Assembly (NCBI GenBank): GCA_041660385.1
Contig: JBAZWJ010000026.1
Coordinates: 9,863-73,862, forward strand
Length of the DNA: 64,000 nt
From: DYJE01 sp041660385
GTDB lineage: Bacteria; Desulfobacterota; Desulfobacteria; Desulfobacterales; Desulfolunaceae
Direction: 5' to 3'
This document shows, in pieces, positions 43,786-52,693 of this stretch. The first letter of the stretch is position 1, and each line of letters starts with the position of its first letter. The translations under genes were made by a program, and so were the position numbers. A model generated the notes under the pieces. It did no database searches and was not told the DNA's origin. It saw nothing but the letters and a program-made list of their open reading frames with translations.

Positions 43786-44021
43786 AAAAATGTTATTATT
43801 CGAAACAGGGCTTTATCCACTGTGGCATAAAAAACACGTCTTTTTAAATAATCTAAGGACAAACGCGTGGTCAGTACATGAAGGGGTTACGCCAGGCTCA
43901 TTCTCTGGAATTTGACAACCCTTACCTTCAAATCAAATCAGGCATAACTGTTTCACTCATGGAATCAGCTACCACAAATTAATACCAAAATAATTATATA
44001 TACCATATGGAGTACGGGTGA

Positions 44022-45269
44022 ATGAACATTGTTGAATTGAAAGCTATGAAGATTGAGGAACTGGCGAAACTGGCCAAGAAGTTCAAGATTGACGGGGCCG
44101 GCGGTTTGAGAAAGCAGGAGCTGATTTTCCTTCTTCTTCAGGCTCAAATCGAAAAAGACGGGATGATATACGGAGAAGGTGCACTTGAAATACTGCCCGA
44201 TGGGTTTGGTTTTTTAAGATCGCCTGACTGCAACTATCTGCCCGGTCCTGATGATATTTATGTTTCGCCCTCACAGATAAGGCGTTTCAATCTTAAAACC
44301 GGTGATACGGTTTCAGGTCAGATACGGCAACCTAAAGAATCAGAGCGGTATTTCGCCCTTCTTAAAGTTGAAGCGGTGAACTATGAAGATCCTGAAATCG
44401 CTAGAGAAAAAATATTCTTTGACAACCTCACCCCCCTTTATCCGGATACCAAGGTTCAGCTTGAACGAGATTCTGACAACTATTCCATGCGTATCATGGA
44501 ACTGATGGCCCCCATCGGATTCGGACAGAGAGGTCTTATTGTCTCTCCGCCCAGAACCGGTAAAACCATGCTGCTGCAGAACATCGCCAACTGCATGATC
44601 GAAAGCCATCCCCACATTGTTCCGTTTATCCTTCTTATCGACGAACGACCTGAAGAAGTGACCGACATGGAACGTTCGGTAAACGCTGAGGTTATAAGTT
44701 CCACGTTTGACGAACCTGCAGAACGTCATGTTCAGGTTGCTGAAATGGTAATTGAAAAAGCCAAGCGCCTGGTGGAACACAAAAAAGACGTGGTGATTCT
44801 TCTTGACAGTATTACCCGACTTGCCCGCGCTTACAACTCGGTTATGCCTCCTTCGGGCAAAATTCTCTCAGGTGGTGTGGACTCAAACGCTCTTCATCGT
44901 CCTAAACGGTTTTTTGGAGCGGCTCGTAACATAGAAGAGGGCGGAAGTCTTACCATCATCGCAACAGCCCTTATCGAAACAGGTAGCAGGATGGACGAAG
45001 TTATCTTCGAAGAATTCAAAGGTACTGGCAACATGGAGTTGGTTCTTGATCGGAAACTTTCAGAACGGCGCATGTATCCGGCCATAGATATCAAAAAATC
45101 AGGCACACGAAAAGAAGAGCTTCTTGTGGACAAGGCCCAGCTTGATCGGATCTGGATTTTGAGAAAACTACTTGCGTCGTTGAATACGGTAGATAGTATG
45201 GGTTTTTTGCTTGACAAAATAAGCGGCACAAAGGATAATAAAGAGTTTCTTGAATCCATGAATTCGTAA
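44022..45269 (+). CDS. rho: Transcription termination factor Rho
   Basis: A 415-residue hexameric RNA helicase. The N-terminal domain has MKIEELAKLAKKFKIDGAGGLRKQELI and the RNA-binding cold-shock-like GALEILPDGFGFLRSPDCNYLPGPDDIYVS. The ATPase has Walker A SPPRTGKTMLLQNIA, EVTDMERSVNAEV and Walker B VVILLDSITRLARAYN, and the secondary RNA site is in the GGSLTIIATALIETGSRMD region. Length and motifs are complete, without the N-terminal insertions of actinobacteria. It is followed at 28 bp by rpmE in the same operon. Confidence 0.97.
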   Translation: MNIVELKAMKIEELAKLAKKFKIDGAGGLRKQELIFLLLQAQIEKDGMIYGEGALEILPDGFGFLRSPDCNYLPGPDDIYVSPSQIRRFNLKTGDTVSGQIRQPKESERYFALLKVEAVNYEDPEIAREKIFFDNLTPLYPDTKVQLERDSDNYSMRIMELMAPIGFGQRGLIVSPPRTGKTMLLQNIANCMIESHPHIVPFILLIDERPEEVTDMERSVNAEVISSTFDEPAERHVQVAEMVIEKAKRLVEHKKDVVILLDSITRLARAYNSVMPPSGKILSGGVDSNALHRPKRFFGAARNIEEGGSLTIIATALIETGSRMDEVIFEEFKGTGNMELVLDRKLSERRMYPAIDIKKSGTRKEELLVDKAQLDRIWILRKLLASLNTVDSMGFLLDKISGTKDNKEFLESMNS

Positions 45270-45297
45270 CCATCTGTTTTAAGGAGTTGAAATTATA

Positions 45298-45519
45298 ATG
45301 AGAGAAGGTATTCATCCCAAATATGCCGTGACCACGGCAAATTGTGCTTGTGGGCATTCATTTCAAGTCGGTTCAACCAAAGAAGAAATCAAAGTTGAAA
45401 TCTGCTCAAACTGCCATCCTTTTTTTACCGGCAAGCAGAAACTGGTTGACACCGCAGGACGAATCGATCGTTTCCGCAAGAAATTTGCGGCGTTCGATGC
45501 AAAAAATATGAAAAAATAG
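45298..45519 (+). CDS. rpmE: 50S ribosomal protein L31, zinc type
   Basis: A 73-residue protein starting MREGIHPKYAVTTANCACG. Four cysteines (NCACG and ICSNC) mark the zinc-binding form rather than the zinc-free paralogue. The C-terminal GRIDRFRKKF is standard. AAGGAGTTG precedes the ATG. A rho-rpmE-prfA-prmC order is common in bacteria. Confidence 0.95.
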   Translation: MREGIHPKYAVTTANCACGHSFQVGSTKEEIKVEICSNCHPFFTGKQKLVDTAGRIDRFRKKFAAFDAKNMKK

Positions 45520-45718
45520 AACAAAAAGACGAACATAATACCGTCTTTTCATGTTCGTACGTCCATCAGTTTTACGATGAACGTATATGAAAAAAACAAA
45601 GGGGAATCGGTGCAGGTCGGCGGTTTCCCTTTTTGTTGTTTATCATAATTAAAAAGGATGCGGGAATCAGTTCAGGTCAAGTGTTAGCACCTGAGCGATA
45701 GTACCGTATAAAGCCGCC

Positions 45719-46789
45719 ATGTTTCAGAAACTACAAGGGGTTGAAGACAGGTTCATCAAGCTCGAACAATTGTTGAGCGATCCTTCGGTAATGAGCGACA
45801 AATCGTTGTACCAGAAGTACATCAAAGAACACGGAGAGATTGCAAGCCTTGTCGAGGCTTACCGTCAGTACCGCAGAATTTTAGATGACCTTGAGAGTAG
45901 CAAAGAGCTTCTTCAGGACAGTGACCCGGACATCAAGTCTATGGCCAGGGATGACATTGAAGCCCTGACACTTGAAAAAGAAAAAAATGAAATGGAGTTG
46001 CAAAAGCTTCTGATTCCTAAAGATCCCCTTGATGACAAGAACGTCATTGTTGAAATCAGGGCTGGAACAGGCGGTGATGAGGCTGGCCTTTTTGCAGGTG
46101 ACCTTTTTCGGATGTACAGTAAATATTCTGAGACTCGAAACTGGGCTGTCGAGATTCTTGACAGTCATGAAACTGGCGTCGGTGGTTTCAAAGAAATAAT
46201 CATAATGGTCCAGGGAAAAGGTGCTTACAGTGTTTTTAAATACGAAAGCGGCACACACCGGGTTCAACGGGTGCCCAGCACGGAAACCCAGGGAAGAATC
46301 CACACATCAGCCGTGACTGTCGCCGTGCTTCCCGAAGCTGAAGAAGTGGAACTCCATATCGATCCTAGTGAAATCAAGGTGGATGTATACAGAGCTCAGG
46401 GGCCAGGCGGACAGAGCGTAAATACGACTGATTCGGCGGTTAGACTTACTCATCTCCCCACAGGAACCGTGGCCACATGCCAGGATCAAAAATCCCAGCA
46501 TAAAAACAAGGAAAAAGCCATGAAGGTTCTGCGTTCAAGGGTATACGACGCCATGGTTCAGGAGCAAAACGCCATAAGGTCAGCCGAAAGAAAAGGTCAA
46601 GTCGGAACAGGTGACAGAAGCGAGCGCATCAGAACCTATAATTTCCCCCAAGGCAGGCTGACTGACCACAGGATCGGTCTTACCCTTTACCGCCTTGAAA
46701 GCATCATGCAGGGGGATATCGAGGAAGTGATCCAGGGCTTGAGAACCCATAACCAGGCCCAGGCCCTAAAAAATGAAAGCAGTCTCTGA
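45719..46789 (+). CDS. prfA: Peptide chain release factor 1
   Basis: A 356-residue class I release factor for UAA and UAG codons. The catalytic motif is in QGPGGQSVNTTDSAVRLTHLPTG. The stop-codon recognition domain carries HRVQRVPSTETQGRIHTSAVTVAVLPE, and the C-terminal QKSQHKNKEKAMKVLRSR and SERIRTYNFPQGRLTDHRIGLT are as in RF1. No frameshift is present (that is an RF2 feature). It overlaps prmC by 17 bp, which ties it to the enzyme that methylates its GGQ glutamine. Confidence 0.97.
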   Translation: MFQKLQGVEDRFIKLEQLLSDPSVMSDKSLYQKYIKEHGEIASLVEAYRQYRRILDDLESSKELLQDSDPDIKSMARDDIEALTLEKEKNEMELQKLLIPKDPLDDKNVIVEIRAGTGGDEAGLFAGDLFRMYSKYSETRNWAVEILDSHETGVGGFKEIIIMVQGKGAYSVFKYESGTHRVQRVPSTETQGRIHTSAVTVAVLPEAEEVELHIDPSEIKVDVYRAQGPGGQSVNTTDSAVRLTHLPTGTVATCQDQKSQHKNKEKAMKVLRSRVYDAMVQEQNAIRSAERKGQVGTGDRSERIRTYNFPQGRLTDHRIGLTLYRLESIMQGDIEEVIQGLRTHNQAQALKNESSL

Positions 46790-47678
46790 TCAGGATTCGG
46801 CAGCCTGGACCATTGCACGGTTGCTGTCATGGACAAGCGATTATTTCAACTCCCATGGTATAGACAGTCCAAGGCTTACGGCGGAGTTGCTTCTGTCCCA
46901 CAGCCTTTCCATCAAACGGCTCGACCTTTATCTTCAGCATGACAAACCTTTATCCCAGGAAGAGCTGGCCTGTTTCAAATCCCTTATCAAACGAAGGGTG
47001 GATCGGGAACCGGTGGCGTACATCACTGGAACTAAGGGGTTCTGGACCCTTGATCTGGCCGTAAACCCCGATGTACTCATTCCACGTCCCGATACCGAAT
47101 GCCTTGTGGACTCAGCCATTCAAGTTCTTCCGAAAACGAATAAAAACAGCCCTTTGAATATTCTTGATCTGGGAACCGGATCGGGAGCCATCATCCTTTC
47201 CATTGCTTCAGAAAGACCGGACAACCGTTATTTCGCTGTGGACATATCGGATAAGGCTGTTCACATCGCAAGGAAAAACAGGGATAGCAACAACATTAAA
47301 GCCCCTGTTACATTTATTTTGGGCCAATGGTTCGGACCTTTTGCCAAACGGCAGATTTTCGACCTCATTGTTTCCAACCCTCCTTACATTCCAAGTGCGG
47401 ATATAGCCCATCTGGAGCCGGAGATTACACGCTACGAACCTATGCTCGCTCTTGATGGGGATACAGATGGTCTTTCCTGTATCCGTAGTATTCTTGCAGA
47501 GGCATCAGCCTATCTTAAAGACGGTGGTTATCTTATGATGGAAACCGGTTTTGATCAGAAACCGGCTGTTATGGAAATGGCTGAGAAATGTGGTTTCTAT
47601 GAAAAGGTCGAATACATAAGAGATGCCGCCGGCCATGACAGGGTTGTGAAAATGAGGAAGCTTCAGGGAGAGGGCTAA
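46773..47678 (+). CDS. prmC: Release factor glutamine methyltransferase
   Basis: A 301-residue SAM-dependent enzyme that N5-methylates the GGQ glutamine of RF1 and RF2. The N-terminal helical domain has SPRLTAELLLSHSL and REPVAYITGTKGFW. The methyltransferase domain has LDLGTGSGAIILSIASERP and the catalytic SNPPYIPSADI. It starts inside the end of prfA. No unusual features are seen. Confidence 0.95.
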   Translation: MKAVSDQDSAAWTIARLLSWTSDYFNSHGIDSPRLTAELLLSHSLSIKRLDLYLQHDKPLSQEELACFKSLIKRRVDREPVAYITGTKGFWTLDLAVNPDVLIPRPDTECLVDSAIQVLPKTNKNSPLNILDLGTGSGAIILSIASERPDNRYFAVDISDKAVHIARKNRDSNNIKAPVTFILGQWFGPFAKRQIFDLIVSNPPYIPSADIAHLEPEITRYEPMLALDGDTDGLSCIRSILAEASAYLKDGGYLMMETGFDQKPAVMEMAEKCGFYEKVEYIRDAAGHDRVVKMRKLQGEG

Positions 47679-47884
47679 AAATATTTTGAAAAGGTTGTTG
47701 AATGCCCTTTTAAATCACCAAAATAATCTGTTGAAAAGCACCTTTGTATCTGATAGATAACGTAGGATTTATTCATGCTCGAAGATCACACGCCTTCCGG
47801 ACTTGAAACCCGGTGCTTTATTGCAAAGTCGGTTTCGGGAAAGATGGGGGCGGTGGAAAAAACCAAACCATTAAGGAGAAAAAA
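47679..47884. promoter_or_regulatory. rpsB leader with possible promoter
   Basis: TTGAAA (47731-47736), 17 bp, TAGATA (47754-47759) is a plausible promoter for the rpsB operon. The 120-nt leader contains short inverted repeats around CCGGACTTGAAACCCGG (47797-47813), which may be the S2 autoregulatory site. AAGGAG stands before the ATG. Confidence 0.4.
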
Positions 47885-48754
47885 ATGGCTTACGTAACAA
47901 TGAGAGAGCTTCTTGAAGCCGGTGTCCACTTTGGTCATCAGACCAAACGATGGAACCCCAAAATGAAACCTTACATTTTCGGTGCTCGGAACGGGATTTA
48001 CATCATCGACCTCCAGCAGACCGTCCATATGTTTAAGGATGCCTACGACTTCATTCTTCAAGTTGCATCAAGCGGAAAATCCGTTCTGTTTGTGGGAACG
48101 AAGAAACAGGCACGGGAAACTATCTACGAAGAAGCGAACCGTGCAGAAATGTATTACGTGCATAACCGCTGGCTGGGCGGTATGCTTACCAATTTTGAAA
48201 CCATCAAACAGAGCATCTCTCGTTTGCAGCATCTTAAAACCATTGAAAATGATGGAACAATCGCCAATTATCCGAAAAAAGAACGTACTCAGCTTGGCAA
48301 AGAACGTGAAAAACTTGATTCGGTCATTGGTGGAATTAGTGATATGAACGGGCTTCCCGGAGCGATTTTCGTTGTTGATCCGAAAAAAGAAGCCATTGCC
48401 GTGCGTGAAGGCAAAAGACTGGGAATCCCAATCGTTGCTGTTGTTGATACAAACTGTGACCCTGATGATATCAATTACATTATTCCGGGTAACGATGATG
48501 CCATCCGTTCAGTCCGTCTGCTCACATCCAAAATTGCCGATGCCTGTATCGAAGGTGCAAGACGTTTTGCGGAAAAACGGGTGGCGGATACGGATAAAGA
48601 CGGTGGTGAAGAGCAGATCGAAGCGGCAGTGAAAACAGGAAAAGTTCAGGCTTCTGCGGAAGACGCCAATGGCCCTGTTGTCGAGGTGATCCGCAAGAAA
48701 TCAACGGCTAAAGATTATTACGAAGATGAAGACTCCGAGGATATGGGAGAATAA
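47885..48754 (+). CDS. rpsB: 30S ribosomal protein S2
   Basis: A 289-residue uS2 protein starting MAYVTMRELLEAGVHFGHQTKRWNPKM, the standard N terminus. It has NRWLGGMLTNFETIKQS and AIRSVRLLTSKIADACIEGA. The C-terminal extension of about 50 residues is acidic and longer than in E. coli, as often seen in deltaproteobacteria. The ATG at 47885 is preferred over an upstream in-frame start because AAGGAG precedes it and the family begins here. tsf follows at three bases. Confidence 0.97.
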   Translation: MAYVTMRELLEAGVHFGHQTKRWNPKMKPYIFGARNGIYIIDLQQTVHMFKDAYDFILQVASSGKSVLFVGTKKQARETIYEEANRAEMYYVHNRWLGGMLTNFETIKQSISRLQHLKTIENDGTIANYPKKERTQLGKEREKLDSVIGGISDMNGLPGAIFVVDPKKEAIAVREGKRLGIPIVAVVDTNCDPDDINYIIPGNDDAIRSVRLLTSKIADACIEGARRFAEKRVADTDKDGGEEQIEAAVKTGKVQASAEDANGPVVEVIRKKSTAKDYYEDEDSEDMGE

Positions 48755-48757
48755 GAC

Positions 48758-49357
48758 ATGACAGAGATCAGTGCAGCACTTGTAAAAGAACTACGTGATA
48801 AAACCGGATCCGGCATTATGGATTGCAAACAAGCTCTCAAAGAAAATGCCGGTGATATTGAAAAAGCCCTTGATTTCCTAAGAAAAAAAGGTCTTGCCAC
48901 AGCTCAGAAACGTTCCGGAAGGGATGCCAAGGAAGGTGTGGTACAGTCATACATTCATATGGGCGGAAAAATCGGTGTTATGGTTGAAGTGAACTGCGAG
49001 ACCGACTTTGTGGCCAAAAACGAGGATTTCCAGGAATTTGCTAAGAATGTGGCCATGCACATCGCAGCCGCCGCACCCATGGGCCTCGGTCCTGAAGAGA
49101 TTCCCGAAAGCGTGATCGCTCGTGAACGCGAAATTTACCGTGAAAGGGCTCTTGAACAAGGCAAGCCAGCAAACATCATTGATAAGATTGTGGACGGTCA
49201 GGTTGAAAAATTCTACAAGGATTCCTGTCTGCTGAGCCAGCCTTATATTAAGGATCCCAAACTCACTATTACCGATCTTTTGACCGAAACCATCGCGAAA
49301 ATCGGTGAGAACATTAAAATTCGCCGATTCGCACGTTTTCAACTCGGTGGAGAATAA
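48758..49357 (+). CDS. tsf: Elongation factor Ts, short form
   Basis: A 199-residue nucleotide exchange factor for EF-Tu. The N-terminal UBA-like region has LVKELRDKTGSGIMDCKQALKE and GDIEKALDFLRKKG. The core has VEVNCETDFVAKNEDF, the EF-Tu contact. The length is the short Thermus-like form with one core subdomain rather than the 283-residue E. coli form. It lies between rpsB and pyrH in the conserved order. Confidence 0.97.
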   Translation: MTEISAALVKELRDKTGSGIMDCKQALKENAGDIEKALDFLRKKGLATAQKRSGRDAKEGVVQSYIHMGGKIGVMVEVNCETDFVAKNEDFQEFAKNVAMHIAAAAPMGLGPEEIPESVIAREREIYRERALEQGKPANIIDKIVDGQVEKFYKDSCLLSQPYIKDPKLTITDLLTETIAKIGENIKIRRFARFQLGGE

Positions 49358-49362
49358 GCGTT

Positions 49363-50085
49363 TTGACAGAACCAAAATACAAGCGAATTCTTTTGAAATT
49401 AAGTGGCGAAGCTCTGATGGGTGATCAGGGCTTCGGCATCAGCCCTGATATGCTCAAATTTGTTGCCGATGAAGTTCTTTCGGTTCATGAACTGGGTGTG
49501 GAAGTGGCTATCGTGGTGGGTGGCGGAAATATTTTCCGTGGCATCAAAGCCAGTTCTTACGGCATGGACAGAGCGCCAGCCGATCACATGGGCATGCTTG
49601 CCACGGTGATCAACAGCCTTGCTCTTTCAAATGCACTTGAACGTAGCGGCATACCCACCCGTGTTCAGACAGCCATCGCCATGCACGAGTTCGCTGAACC
49701 TTTTATACTGAGGCGGGCTGTACGTCATCTTGAAAAGAAACGTGCGGTTATTTTTGCGGCCGGAACGGGAAGCCCCTATTTCACCACAGATACGGCGGCT
49801 GTTCTTCGGGCCCACGAGATTCATGCCGAAATTCTGCTTAAAGCGACCAAGGTTGATGGTGTTTACGACTCTGATCCCATGGAAAACAAAGACGCGAAAT
49901 TCATCAGGAATATTTCCTACATGGAAGTCCTTGAGCGTCAACTTCATGTGATGGATATGACAGCCATTTCCCTCGCCATGGACAACAACCTGCCCCTGTC
50001 AGTGTTCAACATGTTTGGAGCAGGCAACATTAAGAGAGTTGTAACGGGTGAAGCTAACGTCGGAACCCGGATTGAAAATCTCTAA
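49363..50085 (+). CDS. pyrH: UMP kinase
   Basis: A 240-residue amino-acid-kinase-fold enzyme that phosphorylates UMP. It begins YKRILLKLSGEALMG, followed by VAIVVGGGNIFRG, MGMLATVINSLAL, FAAGTGSPYFTTDTAA and KATKVDGVYDSDP, all diagnostic. The start is TTG at 49363, five bases after the tsf stop, with a GGAG upstream in the end of tsf. A terminator-like structure follows at 50100. Confidence 0.96.
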   Translation: MTEPKYKRILLKLSGEALMGDQGFGISPDMLKFVADEVLSVHELGVEVAIVVGGGNIFRGIKASSYGMDRAPADHMGMLATVINSLALSNALERSGIPTRVQTAIAMHEFAEPFILRRAVRHLEKKRAVIFAAGTGSPYFTTDTAAVLRAHEIHAEILLKATKVDGVYDSDPMENKDAKFIRNISYMEVLERQLHVMDMTAISLAMDNNLPLSVFNMFGAGNIKRVVTGEANVGTRIENL

Positions 50086-50099
50086 TTTGATCATTTGAT

Positions 50100-50147
50100 G
50101 TTCCGGGTCCCAAGTGTTTTCTGTGGCTCGGAACTTGTTTTTTTTAT
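50100..50147 (+). terminator. Terminator or attenuator between pyrH and frr
   Basis: GTTCCG (50100-50105) pairs with CGGAAC (50129-50134) and is followed by TTG and eight T. It falls in the middle of the translation-factor operon, so it probably reduces rather than ends transcription, or frr has its own promoter. Confidence 0.58.
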
Positions 50148-50219
50148 TTGATGGGTTTTAAATCTTTCAAACAGTCTAATCAAATAGTCTAACCTGTTAT
50201 TGTGAAAGGTGGTGTCACT

Positions 50220-50777
50220 ATGATTGATACAGTTCATAAAGAAACCAAAGACAGGATGGTCAAGACCATCGACGCCCTGAAAAAAGACTTGCAGCGTGTA
50301 AGAACGGGTCGTGCTTCGGCCAATATGCTGGACAGCGTGAAAGTGGATTATTATGGCACTTTGACTCCTTTGAGTCAGATGGCGTCAGTTTCCGTTCCCG
50401 AAAGCCGTCTCATCACCGTACAGGCATGGGATGCAACGGCATTGAAAGAAATTGAAAAAGGGATTTTAAAGGCCAATATTGGGCTTACTCCCTCAAACGA
50501 TGGAAAGATTATCCGTATTTCCGTTCCGCCTCTCACCGAGGACAGGCGTAAGGAAATCGTTAAAATGGTCAATAAAACCTGTGAAGAATTCAAGGTGGCC
50601 GTACGTAATATCCGGCGTGATGCCAACGAAGTGATCAAAGGTTTGAAAAAAGATGGTGAGGTTTCTGAAGACCAGCAGAACAAAGCTCTCGAAAAGATTC
50701 AGGCCATGACCGATGATCACATCAAGTTGATTGATACGGTGTACAGGGAAAAAGAAAAAGAAGTCCTCGATATTTAA
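50220..50777 (+). CDS. frr: Ribosome recycling factor
   Basis: A 185-residue protein, the standard length, that splits post-termination ribosomes with EF-G. Conserved segments are LQRVRTGRASANMLDSVKVDYYG, PLSQMASVSVPESRLITVQAWD and DRRKEIVKMVNKTCEEFKVAVRNIRRDAN. The ATG at 50220 is chosen over a GTG six codons upstream since AAGGTGG stands eight bases before it and the protein length is then exact. Confidence 0.97.
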   Translation: MIDTVHKETKDRMVKTIDALKKDLQRVRTGRASANMLDSVKVDYYGTLTPLSQMASVSVPESRLITVQAWDATALKEIEKGILKANIGLTPSNDGKIIRISVPPLTEDRRKEIVKMVNKTCEEFKVAVRNIRRDANEVIKGLKKDGEVSEDQQNKALEKIQAMTDDHIKLIDTVYREKEKEVLDI

Positions 50778-50790
50778 TGGATATCTGACC

Positions 50791-51528
50791 ATGACCCCCC
50801 TTGACAGTACGGACCTTGATCTGACGAAACTCCCTGTTCATGTAGCCATCATCATGGACGGAAACGGGAGATGGGCTAAAAAACGCCTGCTTAACCGGGT
50901 AAAAGGTCATGAAAAAGGGTCTGATACGGTACGTACCATCGTTCGTGTGTCACGCGAGCTGGGTATCCGCTATCTGACCCTTTATGCGTTTTCCACAGAG
51001 AACTGGGCACGGCCGAAAATGGAAGTGTCGGCCCTGATGTCCCTTCTGAAAAAATTCATCCAATCAGAAAAGAAAGACATGATGGAGCACCGTATCCGTC
51101 TGAATGCTTTGGGCCAGATCCATAAGCTGCCCGAGGATGTCCGCACTGCATTGAAACAGACCATGGATGAAACAAAGAACAACGACGGGATGTGCCTTAA
51201 CCTGGCCTTGAGTTACGGAAGCCGTGATGAAATCACCAGCGCCGTTAAAAATCTTGCGGCTGAAGTGAAAAAGGGACTCATCAACCCTGAAGACATTACG
51301 GAATCCATGATATCCGATCATCTTTTTACCAAAGGTATTCCCGATCCTGACCTGATGATCAGAACAAGCGGTGAAATGCGGATCAGTAACTTCCTTATGT
51401 GGCAGCTTTCCTATGCTGAGATTTTTTTCACACCCACGCTCTGGCCCGATTTTAATGAATCGGAATACAAGAAAATCCTGCTGGATTATCAGATGCGGGA
51501 CAGGCGGTTTGGGAAGGTTGTGGAATAA
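50791..51528 (+). CDS. uppS: Undecaprenyl diphosphate synthase
   Basis: A 245-residue cis-prenyltransferase making the C55 carrier lipid for wall and LPS synthesis. It has the catalytic Asp motif HVAIIMDGNGRWAKKR, then RYLTLYAFSTENW and DLMIRTSGEMRISNFLMWQLSYAE. The ATG at 50791, 13 bases after the frr stop, gives the standard length; longer upstream frames overlap frr. It is separated from cdsA by 329 bp containing a MITE-like insertion. Confidence 0.95.
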   Translation: MTPLDSTDLDLTKLPVHVAIIMDGNGRWAKKRLLNRVKGHEKGSDTVRTIVRVSRELGIRYLTLYAFSTENWARPKMEVSALMSLLKKFIQSEKKDMMEHRIRLNALGQIHKLPEDVRTALKQTMDETKNNDGMCLNLALSYGSRDEITSAVKNLAAEVKKGLINPEDITESMISDHLFTKGIPDPDLMIRTSGEMRISNFLMWQLSYAEIFFTPTLWPDFNESEYKKILLDYQMRDRRFGKVVE

Positions 51529-51857
51529 AAAAATGAACATCCAACATCGATGGCGTCGTAAAAAGTCCCATATGCGGCGTTATAGTGTTTGGCCAGACGT
51601 TCGACATACGTTCATGTATGCCTTCACGCCTGGCCAAACACTATGCCTTGCCTATGGGCCTTTTTCCATAGCCATCAGGCTTTTTACGAGTTCATCAACA
51701 TCGAACATTGATGAAGGATAGCGGATCGGATCATTTGTCGGGTTTCGTGCCTCTACCCGACCTACGATAGGCTTTCACAGGTTGGGATTGTATTTAACTG
51801 CTATAAGGCTAAATCGCAAAAAAAAGCTAAAAAGCTTAACAATATAAGGAACCCACG
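51529..51857. other. uppS-cdsA spacer interrupted by repeats
   Basis: The 329 bp hold GAACATC-type repeat remnants on both sides of MITE copy B and then an AT-rich stretch with AAGGA before cdsA. No gene is visible. In this conserved cluster uppS and cdsA are normally adjacent. Confidence 0.6.
51549..51696. mobile_element. MITE-like palindromic element, copy B (148 bp)
   Basis: It starts GATGGCGTCGTAAAAAGTC and ends TTTTTACGAGTTCATC, with internal arms ATAGTGTTTGGCCAG and TGGCCAAACACTAT, closely matching copy A (18880-19028). It is flanked by AACATCCAACATC on the left and AACATCGAACATTGATG on the right, so it appears to sit inside a GAACATC-type repeat. Confidence 0.78.
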
Positions 51858-52679
51858 ATGCATCTCAAACGAATATTATCAGCGCTTGTGGCACTTCCCT
51901 GCCTTTATTTGCTTATTTCAAAGGGTGGGCCGTTCTGGTTTTCCGTGTTGATTTCCGTGGCGTCAATTATCGCGTTGAGTGAGTACTATTACATCACCCT
52001 GCACAAGACGGGTGTTTCGGTGTTTGCGCCCATTCCACTGGTGGGATTTCTGGTTTCGCAGACGATGATTTACTGTGCATTCCGGTATCCCGGTCGATTT
52101 GACATCATCGCAGGGATCGTGGTTCTTGACTTTATCGTGGCTGCCATGATCGCTCTTCGATCCTATTCGTCCGATTCCCCTGTTCTCGATGTGGTGGCCA
52201 AGCAGGTTCAGGGTGTTGTTTACATCCCTGTTCTTCTAAGCACTCTTGTTCTGGTAAGAGGGCAGGCTGATGACGGGATTGCCTGGGTGTTTTTCATTCT
52301 TGTTCTTGTGGCTTTCTGTGATACAGGAGCGTTTTACGCGGGCACTTTTTTCGGGAAACACAAACTCTGCCCCAGGGTCAGTCCAGGTAAAACCATTGAG
52401 GGTTTTATGGGTGGTCTTGCTCTTACCCTTATCGGTGGGCTTGTTATCAGGCACTTTTTTTTCCCTGAAATCAATCTTGTCATGACGGCTGTTTTCCTCG
52501 TCACTATGAGTATTGTAGGACCTTTTGGAGATTTGTTTGAATCAGCACTCAAACGCACGGGCGGCGTTAAGGATTCCGGTTCGATCATCCCTGGTCACGG
52601 CGGCATGCTTGACAGAATTGACGCTCTTCTTTTCGTATCCCCTGTGGCCTACGTGTTCAAGGCCTGGTTTCTGGGGTAA
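51858..52679 (+). CDS. cdsA: Phosphatidate cytidylyltransferase
   Basis: A 273-residue multi-spanning inner-membrane enzyme making CDP-diacylglycerol. Several hydrophobic helices fill the protein. The family signature is complete near the C terminus: SALKRTGGVKDSGSIIPGHGGMLDRIDAL, and SPGKTIEGFMGG precedes it. AAGGAACCC stands before the ATG. dxr follows at 14 bp. Confidence 0.95.
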   Translation: MHLKRILSALVALPCLYLLISKGGPFWFSVLISVASIIALSEYYYITLHKTGVSVFAPIPLVGFLVSQTMIYCAFRYPGRFDIIAGIVVLDFIVAAMIALRSYSSDSPVLDVVAKQVQGVVYIPVLLSTLVLVRGQADDGIAWVFFILVLVAFCDTGAFYAGTFFGKHKLCPRVSPGKTIEGFMGGLALTLIGGLVIRHFFFPEINLVMTAVFLVTMSIVGPFGDLFESALKRTGGVKDSGSIIPGHGGMLDRIDALLFVSPVAYVFKAWFLG

Positions 52680-52693
52680 GGTTTGAATATTTT

